Assembly (NCBI RefSeq): GCF_036669915.1
Contig: NC_089319.1
Span: 17,973,575-18,037,574, forward strand
Origin: Pocillopora verrucosa
Taxonomy: Eukaryota; Cnidaria; Anthozoa; Scleractinia; Pocilloporidae
Length of the DNA: 64,000 nt
Reading direction: 5' to 3'
Below are positions 39,401-48,157 of this stretch, one piece after another (within the stretch, counting starts at the first letter, position 1; each line of letters starts with the position of its first letter). The notes below the pieces were generated by a model. The model made no database searches, was not told where the DNA came from, and saw only the letters and a list, made by a program, of their open reading frames with translations. The position numbers and the translations under genes are program-made.

Positions 39401-42400
39401 CCAACGTTCTTCATCAGAATCGGATGAAAACGATGAAACGGTCGAAGGTCCACCACCCGATGGTGTACATTATCCTGCGGCAATAAATGAAGATTCAAAA
39501 CGCAGTAAGTATAGTAATGTTGATTTCATAATTAGTTACAATATGTTTTCATTTCTCTCCCTCTGGCAGGAAAACAGGGAGGGTTATAACTGTAACCACG
39601 AGATTTGTACTCTCTTGCCGAAAACTACCCCCGTCCTCTCCCCCTGAAAACCATGTGATAAACCAAAATCCTCCAACCCCCTCCCCAAAGGCGATAAGTT
39701 ATGACTGTTGCCCTACCCCTAAGTTTATGTCACCCAACGTTCTTTACCAGAATGGGATGATTCTAATGACAGGATGACACCTGCGGCAATAAATTAAGAT
39801 TCAAAACGCAGTAAGTCTAAGGATGGTGATCTCATAATAGTTACAATAGTTTTCATTTCTCTCCATCTGGTAGGAACTGGGAGAGGGTTACATTTGTAAC
39901 CAAGCTAAAGATTGGCGATAGCTATTCAGGTTAAAAATTCTTAAAGGAAAACCAAGCGTTCGCTTGTAAAGTCAATATCCCTAGTGCAAGCCCGTGTCAT
40001 TCCGGTCAGACAAAATGTATTCCAAAGTTAAAATTTGCCTGATCCTCACATAAAGCTCTGTAAAACGATTAAACGGTTGAAGATCCACCACCCGATGGTG
40101 TACAATATCCTGCGGCTACAAATAAAGATTCAAATCGCAGAAAATAAGGATGGCGACCTCATCAAGTTTTACATTACGTAAAACTTGATGAGATTTGTAA
40201 TCTTTTGCCCAAAACTGCCCCCCTCCTCTCCCCCTGAAAACCATGTCATGCACCAAAATCCTCCGACCCCTCTCCCCAAAGCGATAAGTTATGACAGTTG
40301 CCTTACCCCTATGTTTATGTCAACTAACGTTCTTCATCAGAATCGAATGAAAACGATGAAACGGTTGAAGATTCACCACCCGATGGTGTACATTATCCTG
40401 CGGCAATAAATGAAGATTCAAAACGCAGTAAGTATAAGGATGGCGATCTCATAATTAGCTACAATATGTTTTCATTTCCCTGCATCTGGCAGGAACGGGG
40501 GAGGGTTATAACTGTAACCATGCTAAAGATTCGTGATGGCTATTGAGGTTAAAATTCTTAAAGGAAAACGAAGCGTTCTTTTGTAAAGTTAATATCCGAA
40601 GTGCAAGCCCGAGTCATTCCGGTCAGACAAAATGTGTTCTTAAGTTAAAATTTACCTGATCCTCCCATAAAGCTCTGTAAAGCGATGAAACGGTTGAAGA
40701 TCCACCACCCGATGGTGTACAATATCTTGCAGCTACAAATAAAGATTGAAAACGCAGTAAGTATAAGGATGAAGCGAAAGCGTTCTTTGGCCAAGTTTAT
40801 GCCTGAAGAGTAAGTACGGGTCATTTCTCCCAGACAAAATGTGTTCTTAAGTTTTGTGGCCGATTTATGTCGCTCTTCCTTTGAGTAATTTCAATTGAAG
40901 TTTTGAATAGGATCTTGACAGGGAAAAAGCACTAATTACTAGGTGCGACTCAGTAGCGTCCCGGTTATTTCGCCCCAAAGTTATATCGTCCCCAGTCACA
41001 TCGCTCTAACGAGAGTCAAGAGATGTCAAAATTATTTTCGTGTGTGCAATCAAGATTTGGCATGCCTTTGAATATGAAATGTACGACGTGTGGCTTTGAT
41101 GTTTTAAGGACTTGATCTGCCAGCAAGTGTTGTATCAGAATGGTACTCTCAAGCCGATAAATTGGCTGGATAGTGCATTCACAACGTTTGAGGAAGTTAC
41201 GTGTTAATCCTTTCGGGTTACAAAGAGCTAACATAACAAATCTTTTGGAATTCTTCTTTTGCTCAGCTTTTCTTCCCTTTGACGGAAACAAGAAAATCCG
41301 GAATAAAAGAGGGGCAGTAATGAGTTCAAATTATCTCTGGAAAGCTACCACAGACGCAAGTGGAAAACGCATCGTCAAGATCACCTACAGTTACCGTGGC
41401 TGTAAGACAAATTATTAATTCCTAATTACAGATAGATATATAAGATATATAATCCGAAACATTAACGTACAGCTAAATGTAGCTCAATGTAGACCACATG
41501 CATTAACACAGTGGTTTCCACCTGATCGCTAAGAGCTGTCTGTGAGTGCAGAGTTAATTTGAAAACACAATTGATTATAAGTCGATCCATTTCATGTTTA
41601 GTCCACTTTCTCGCCTCCCCTGTCTCCTTTGTTCTCTTATACCGTCGTTCTCCAGCCCTGAGCCATGTCAACACAGATCTACATGAACACTAAATGTTGT
41701 ATTTCTAATCGTTTTATGGTTCAGAAAAACGTCAAGTTAAATGGAGTGTAACATTAACCCCCGCCTACGACGGAAATATGTCTAGAAATTACGGTAAATA
41801 AAACTTGTAAGAAGGTTTGAATCAGGCTGTAAATGAGCTCTCTTGATCAGTTGCCATAACATCGCAAAAATGAAGGTGACTCTGACCCTAACCTGCATTT
41901 TCTTTAAACAACAACTGAAAAAAGCAATCTTTATCTTTTGATATAAAACTGATAATCATTGACGGATTCACCGAACTGAATCAGGGGTCTTCATACTTAA
42001 TAGGCTTAATAATATAAATAAGAAAAATTACGTGCATCTGATCGGATGAAAACGAATGCATTTTTCATGTAACACGAGTGCAAAGTTGTAACACGTATGC
42101 AAATTTTTAACACGAATGCAAATTTTTAACTCGAGTGCAAATTACAAATGGCGCGCGGGCGCTGTCAAAATTCCGTCAGTCTTGACTTTCTTTAATGCTT
42201 TCTCCATGTAAATCGTGAACACGTAACAACATGATTTATTGTGCAATTTGTTGTAAGTAAGCACTTATAAATTTTTCCAAGACTACAAACTGCACCCGCC
42301 TAACGGGTTCGTGCAATTTTGTTGTCTTTGAAATATTTACACGTGCTTATAACGACAAATTGCACGTGAAATCATGTTATTACCTATAGTAAGTGTTGCT

Positions 42401-45400
42401 ATGCTGATTGAGAAAATAATGCTATTATTGCCCATTCTTGATTTGGAATTCGTGTGATACATTTAAGCTTCAAAACATAATTTTAGACATTATTGATCCG
42501 TCAAACAACAGCTTATAAAAGAAAATAAAACTAACCAAAATTCTTGTTTCCATCTTAAGCTCCACCCGCTGCCGTAAGGAAATGGGTGGGAGACGTAACC
42601 AGTCAGTTGGAACGAGACACATGTCTCCGTTTTCAAGAGACAGCAGATAACGGCCACGTACAAATTTACACAAATAACAATGACGGGTAACCTAAAAATG
42701 TCATCTTTAAATTATCTGTCGTCGCCGACTTCAGTGGCATCTCCAAACCTAACATGCATATCGTAATTACTTTTTCAGCTGTTACACTGACATAGGGTAC
42801 CGCACCAAGCCTCAAAAGTTGAATTTGGGAACAGGTTGTGAGTACATGGGGATTGTAAGTCACGAGTGGATGCACCTTTTAGGATTCTATCACGAATTTA
42901 CCAGAGAAGATCGCGACAATTATATTACCGTTTACAAAGACAATCTTCAGGCAGGTAGGATATAAATGTCCTTGTTATGATAAAATAGGAAATGTTGACA
43001 GTCAAAGAGGAAAGGTACAACCTAACTGCGTGTTACATAAAGGAAATGAATCCTCTCTAACTCCTGCACATCTGGTATGGCGCTATATCTTCCTGTGATA
43101 TTTCGCGATAGCTAAACTTTCTATCCTCTCAATGTAACATTGAACTTTTATCAAGCCCCCAAACCTTTGCCCCCACCAAAGTCCTCGTAGGAGCTATGTA
43201 AAATCAATGAAATCATCTATGCTTGTTTTCCGAATTCGTCGATGTTCACACTTGTTTTTTATACAGGTATATATGATACGGAGTTCAAAAAACGACGTCA
43301 GAATAACCTAGACGTCTCTTACGACCTTAACAGCGTCATGCAGTACGATACAAACACCTTTAGCAAAAACGGAAAACACACTATGGAGGCGAAGTCTAAT
43401 CCAAACCGTAAACTTGGGTCGACTTCGCACTTCGATGCCAACGATTTGAAAAAAATCGATAAACTTTACTGCAACGGGGGGAAAAAATGTGAGTGAAACT
43501 TAGTCATGACAAGTGTGGTAACCACACTTGGTTCCATTTTGAATTTTTTGTGTAGACTTTACCTGATATCTAACACTTGCACCACGGTCTAGTTTGAAAT
43601 CTGCTAATCATTTTCGAGGCGAGCTTGAGTATAGTTACTTGTAACAAAAAAATTGTTGCTTTCACAGTCAAAGATCACAAATTTCAGCTGAAAACCGGAA
43701 CTGGCTGGGGATCTGGAACTGATGCAGAACTTTGTTTACAACTGATTGGCACCAAAGGGGTGACAAGCTTTAGGGCTCTCACATCTGGAGGGCGAATCCA
43801 GGATGAAAAGGAACGGGGAGCGTAAGAAACAATGTTATTCATCTCCTCTTTTTAAAGGAGAGGTATGCTCCAGAAACCATGTCCTTTTAATCTCCACCGC
43901 TACAAAGAATACATGAAACCATGGCACTGACAGTGTTTTGAGATTCCAAAGAGTGATTTGGCCTTCCGAAAAATGATTTAAATGTGCTAAGAATTGAAGT
44001 ACGAGCAGCGTCATTTTGAACCGGTCGTGATCTTTTTTTTTTTCCTTCTTTTTTTCATCCTTGAGCGTTTTTCCGTTCCTTGTAACATGAGCTATACAGA
44101 AAATTGATCTTCATTTCAAAAAAATTATTTCAGCGATAACCAAAGCAATGGCTATTGGTAACCTACGCGTGGTGGGTTCCATCATTCGAGCTGACTTCAT
44201 GCCGGCATTGCTCGCTAACCAGTAAATATCTTAACATACCCTTTTTAAGTAATGAGAGTACTAAAAATTATATGGTTTCTGGATTACAATTCTCCTGTAA
44301 GGAGCTAAGTAAACATTATCGGCTCTTGGAAAAAAAACGTAGGTTTCTTTCAACGTTTTTGCTGATAACCATTTACGCTCTTGAATGCAGAGAGGCACAA
44401 TAAGGTATCTGTCAACTTTTCTAGGATTTAAAATATCTGAGAGGTAATTGGTAGCTCTACAGTGACTAATCTTTCCCGACCCTTTTGATCCAGAGGTCAG
44501 TGCAAAAAAGGGCCATACCCTCTCTCTTCGACTAAGAAAGAAAAAGGAGTAATCTATGGATGTAATTCTTCCTTTTTCAGTAACGAAGAGTACAATATGC
44601 CATTTGAAGATGTGGGAGAAATAACGAAAGTGAAGGTACGCCTAGTGGAGGAGGGTCAAAGATGCCCGAGTGACACAAGGAAGAAGAAGAAAAAAAGGTT
44701 CTTTAGCTTGGCAGGATATACTCTAGGAAACGTAAGTAGCTGATTCAGAATGACAGGAAGCAGAAATGTGAGAACAGCGGGCAATTTCCCTCACTTTAGG
44801 CAAAAAATGGACACTTTGCTGTAAATCAACCTGAGAGGAACGACATTTGGATTATGGCCTTTTCAGGGGATCCATTTCCCCATTCTCTCAAGCTCTTCTT
44901 TCTTCAATTAATTCCCCTTTCAATAAACTTGATAAGTTGGTCAACACATTATAAACAATTTCCTTGGACAACCACTTTAGCCTGACAATTTTTGTTGTTA
45001 GCCTGCTGTTTACACGTGACGAAACGTTTTGGTCATATTTACGGTATGTTCGGAGACAGCAGAATGTCAGCCATACTTGTGGACGTAGGCAACCGTGGTA
45101 GTTTAACTGTTTTCTAACCCTATTCTTTTATTCCTAATCTGATTGTAACTGTTTTATTCCGGTCACCGCAAAATCCTACTTCTACAAATATTGCCCCGCA
45201 TACTAGCCCGTCTGAGAGCAAACAAAAACTTTACACCGGTTCTGAACCGCTGTCTTACGTCCTCGTTCAGAAATGACTTAAGGAGATCTAGTTTCTATAC
45301 CTATTTACAAACTCGAGGTCGTACTTATTCCTTGTTTGCAATATGCCTTGTATTGACAGTTGTAGCTTGGATTATGTTATTCAAAGTTAATGTTTGTCTC

Positions 45401-45712
45401 AAAGGTAGGCTAGCTGGCTTATTTCTGCACGTTTTTCATGTCACCAACATTCTTTCTCTCTCCGTCTATTAATCCACCCAAATCCCTTCAGCGTTGGGTT
45501 ATAACGGCCTTGTATCCGCGATACCCTCGCCCCGATTAATATCACTTCTTTCTCGACAGAATACTTATCTGAGAGTCAATTTTAACACCTTTTTTTCATC
45601 TAAGGATGACTCCTAATGTATTTTCATTCTGTAGCTGGAAGTGGATGGGACCTCGTATGGGGGAAACATCGATTTGGACCCGGGAGACGAGAAGACACTT
45701 GGCCGCCAGTGA
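36461..45712 (+). CDS. Secreted astacin-family (M12A) zinc metalloprotease with C-terminal PLAT domain
   Basis: Twelve exons: 36461-36536, 38052-38138, 38834-38920, 39418-39504, 40341-40427, 41267-41401, 42560-42686, 42779-42954, 43267-43488, 43668-43821, 44581-44731, 45635-45712; 488 residues with consistent phases. A signal peptide (about residues 1-19) is followed by an acidic propeptide made of four 87-bp exons. FDGN (146-149) resembles the propeptide FxGD aspartate-switch motif, and RNKR (153-156) is a furin-type site before the catalytic domain. The zinc signature HEWMHLLGFYHE (257-268) gives ligands His257, His261 and His267 and catalytic Glu258; SVMQY (310-314) is the Met-turn with the Tyr ligand, Gln replacing the usual His. 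The PLAT domain begins near 365 (TGTGWGSGTDAELCL). Skipping the candidate exon at 41725 gives normal astacin spacing between the LW and TCLRF motifs. The substrate is unknown; PLAT domains often bind lipid or protein. Confidence 0.88.
39751..39810 (+). pseudogene. Decayed copy of the 87-bp propeptide exon (shortened, stop codon)
   Basis: The acceptor (TTTACCAG) and donor (GTAAGT) are preserved, but the copy is only 60 bp and lacks the middle of the exon. Read in the phase of its neighbours it hits TAA at 39795-39797. The 60-bp length still keeps the overall frame, so the stop codon is the damaging change. Confidence 0.8.
40064..40140 (+). pseudogene. Decayed copy of the propeptide exon (stop codon, donor lost)
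   Basis: It aligns with the intact exons from the AACGAT codons onward. A GAA codon has become TAA (40070-40072). The acceptor side is replaced by unrelated sequence, and the GTAAGT donor has become AAAATA. Confidence 0.8.
40684..40756 (+). pseudogene. Decayed copy of the propeptide exon (stop codon, acceptor lost)
   Basis: It aligns with intact exon copies and keeps the GTAAGT donor. It has TGA at 40747-40749 in the shared frame, and no AG acceptor at the expected place. Its upstream junction resembles that of the copy at 40064, so these two probably share a duplication history. Confidence 0.78.
41725..41793 (+). other. Candidate alternative (possibly poison) exon in the astacin gene
   Basis: The piece is flanked by TTCAG and GTAAAT and is open in a frame that would match both neighbours (phase 1 on each side, 69 bp). 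Joining it to the preceding exon, however, makes TAA at the junction (T plus AA). Using an internal AG at 41736 instead gives a 57-bp insert without a stop, but that insertion lengthens the N-terminal part of the catalytic domain beyond family norms. It may be a chance match or a regulatory exon. Confidence 0.4.
42051..42145 (+). repeat. Tandem repeat, five copies of about 19 bp
   Basis: Five successive copies of an AACACGAATGCAAATTTTT-type unit occur with point changes. It lies in the astacin intron between the exons ending at 41401 and starting at 42560, next to the inverted-repeat element at 42223-42383. Confidence 0.8.
42223..42383. repeat. Inverted-repeat element (MITE-like), about 160 bp
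   Basis: Left arm 42223-42264 begins GTAACAACATGATTT and ends AGCAC. Right arm 42343-42383 begins GTGCTTATAACGACA and ends ATCATGTTATTAC. The arms are about 40 bases each, with mismatches and an unrelated centre. It may form one mobile unit with the adjacent 19-bp tandem repeats, which share the GTGCAAAT theme. Confidence 0.7.
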
Positions 45713-47230
45713 AGAACCGTCACACGATGAAACAAAACTATTCCACATAAACGGGTGAAATTTTCAACTGACTCTATGGACACCAGACAATTAACCCTCA
45801 CAACTTCTTAACCGGGAAGGGAGAAACTACGTAGAAACTTTTATGTAGAATGTGCCTCTCAAGTCTCTAAATTTAAAGTTTGCTCTTTCAAAAAAAAATA
45901 CTAGTACCTCTTTCTGAACTGATCAGATATTCCTTTGGTTCGTAGTGACTGATTAGGCACATAGAGTGAACAAAGATTTAACTTACAGTTTGCCAGACAT
46001 ATTTGTTTACCTTGAATAGATGAAATTCCTCTTATTTATGGACTATATTAAGCTTTTAAGCTTTTGCACCACAACTCAGAGGAAACGCCCTATAAGCACC
46101 CATTGGTGACGAGGCCGCTCACAACTTAAACCTTGTCAGACAACCCATACCCGTGTGTAGCATGAAAATTTTACATGGATTGGTGATTTTTTGTTTGTTT
46201 GTCAAGAAAAAAGTGTTGTAGTTTTATATGACCGACATCTCTGCCACGGAACTATTTTAAAGCGATTTCTGTTCAAAGAGCAAAACATGGACAATGAAGG
46301 AGACGAAAAATCTTAAACTTTCAGTACTCACCAAACAACAATGTTCCTTGCCCATCTTTCCCCCTGACTTTGGCAAACTTGAGGAAAATTTTTATGCTAG
46401 ACAAGTTCTTATGCATACAGATGCCCCCTTTAACTAACTAGATTTCTTTATCAAGTAGAGAACGTATCAACAACAATTCTTTCGATACACCAACACATTC
46501 TAAGAAATTGAAATCTCGGACTTTTAGCCTGTTCAGGTTAAGGGAGGGCGCGTTAAGCTTAAACGGTTTGATTTATCTTTAACTTTAACTTTGACTTAAA
46601 CCATAGTGGACGATTTCAGTTTCTCTTAGTTTTCTATTTATCTCCCTCTCTTAAGGACATCACGAAGGACGATAGATCACTTCTGCTCTAACATTTTTTA
46701 CGGATTGCGTTATGCGACCAATTGCTTGTCACTCTCAAGATTCGCTTTTAATCAAGAGCATTGCGTCACAAATCATTTGTGATGCAATGCTCTTTATTAA
46801 AAGCAAGTTGTAGTCAAGAGCTGGAAAGTACTTGAAACAGCGGTGACGGAAAAACTTTCTTGACCAACATACTGCCCGACAGAATGACACGTAGATGTGG
46901 AATACTGTAAAACAATGGACCGGACCCGTCTAGCGTCAATTAAGCGTGTAGTTTAGTGAAAACATAGAGATGAAAAAGGGCTTAATGATCTGCTATAAAA
47001 GATCATACCCGAAGCTCTTCGTGTAGTAAAAATAAATGAGCATTGAAAAAGAAACTCTGTCTTTCTTGTGTAACGGGCTAATTTACGAAACCCAGTCTCT
47101 GCCCAGAAGATCAGAGGGTTAGAGCATACGACTGCAAATCGGGCTCACATAACAGGGTAATTTAACATTATCACTTGAGTGGATAACGTCAAATGTTCTG
47201 AATAGTAACGCATACCGTGACCGAATGTTA
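45713..47230. other. Intergenic region after the astacin gene
   Basis: No gene is recognised. The astacin 3' UTR begins at its left. A hairpin at 46743-46806 is listed separately. A stretch near 47110-47150 faintly resembles a decayed tRNA box A region but lacks a box B. The remainder is featureless, ending at the pogo-like element. Confidence 0.4.
46743..46806. repeat. Near-perfect hairpin, about 31-bp arms
   Basis: The left arm reads GCTTTTAATCAAGAGCATTG followed by CGTCACAAAT. The right arm is its inverted copy, with one or two mismatches, ending ATTAAAAGCAAG. The centre is only a few bases. It looks like a short foldback MITE or a recent inverted duplication. Confidence 0.8.
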
Positions 47231-48157
47231 CCGTATTTCTTCACCTATAAGCCGACCTCGGCTATGAGCCGAGACCCTAAAAGTTATAGGACTTTCCAAC
47301 AGACTCGTGTTATCCAAAAGAAAAAGCAAAACCATCGGCTATAAGCCGAGAGCGAAATTCTTGACTATAACCGACCATTTGAGTGTGCGAATCTCACGGA
47401 AAAAATTGGGAAATGGCTCAATGAACACAAAAGCTAACGAATGAGAATAAACCCAAAAGAAAAAAAGGCGAATCAGTGAAGATGTAAATACTACTACGCG
47501 ACTGCAGAAACACAACAGTTACTGTAGCCTGACAAACGTTTCAATCGAGTATCTCTTTCGTCACTGTTATTTTTCTCATCATGCCAGAAGCACGCCGCTT
47601 TTCGTATACTATAGCTTTCAGGATAAAAGTTATCGCGGAAGCTGAAGCTGTAGAAAACAGCTCGGAAATGGCTCGAGATTACGGACTTAGCGAGTCCATA
47701 GTGCGACGCTGGAGACGAGACTAGGCGACTATTCTTTCTGGCAAGCTTAAGATGTCTGCAAAACGTGCAAAAATAGGCCGTTTCACTCGCAAGTGTCCCG
47801 AACTAGACGAGCAAGCGATGGAGTGACTTTCACAGCAGAGAGACCAAATACTTCATTAGTAAAGTGCGATGAGGAGAGTTTTTGCCGAGTTGAGTGAGAT
47901 CGTCTTTCAATGCGTGGGAAGCAAAGAATCTGATTGGTGGTCAGAAATACGTTGTTATCATGTCAATTTAAAAGCAAATCACGTAAAGAGCGCTGCAATC
48001 ACGAAATTTACGGTCATTTCGCATTAACATTAAATTTGTAATTGTTTTGAATCCCAAACCCTTGGCTATAAGCCGAACCCCGTTTCTTGTGAAAAAATCT
48101 TCAAACTTTTGTGTCAAATACTGAAAAATCGCTCGGCTTATAGGCGAAGAAATACGG
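47231..48157 (+). mobile_element. Non-autonomous pogo-like Tc1/mariner DNA transposon
   Basis: Terminal inverted repeats of about 25 bases are nearly identical: CCGTATTTCTTCACCTATAA at the left and its inverted counterpart (one A/G change) at the right. TA flanks both ends (47229-47230 and 48158-48159), matching the TA target site of Tc1/mariner elements. The subterminal AAGCCGA motif recurs several times inside. The 927-bp length and the broken transposase piece inside indicate an internally deleted, immobile copy. Confidence 0.85.
47581..47826 (+). pseudogene. Decayed N-terminal fragment of a pogo/Tigger-type transposase
   Basis: From ATG at 47581 the frame encodes a basic segment with an AFRIKVIAEAE helix and then MARDYGLSESIVRRWRR, the helix-turn-helix (psq/CENP-B type) region of pogo-family transposases. 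TAG at 47722-47724 stops it; the same frame continues recognisably (GRFTRKCPELDEQAME) to TGA at 47824-47826. The DDE catalytic part is absent. It cannot encode an active transposase. Confidence 0.75.

Larger units (their letters stand above)
39144..40860 (+). repeat. Tandem array of exon-plus-intron units in the astacin gene
   Basis: At least five units share a pyrimidine-rich intron block (CCCCCCTCCTCTCCCCCTGA-like), a GGCGATAAGTTATGAC block, the sequence before the acceptor, the 87-bp exon, and a post-exon block ending in a GGGAGGGTTA motif. Exon copies at 39418-39504 and 40341-40427 are intact. Copies at 39751-39810, 40064-40140 and 40684-40756 are broken. A further unit at 39144-39254 has only the intron block and a C-rich run. 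The unit has therefore been duplicated repeatedly, with unequal decay. Confidence 0.85.

Noticed and set aside
47097..47160. tRNA-Cys-like sequence
   Set aside because: A box A-like GGGTTAGAGC and an ACTGCAAAT loop are visible, but there is no box B and no acceptor stem.
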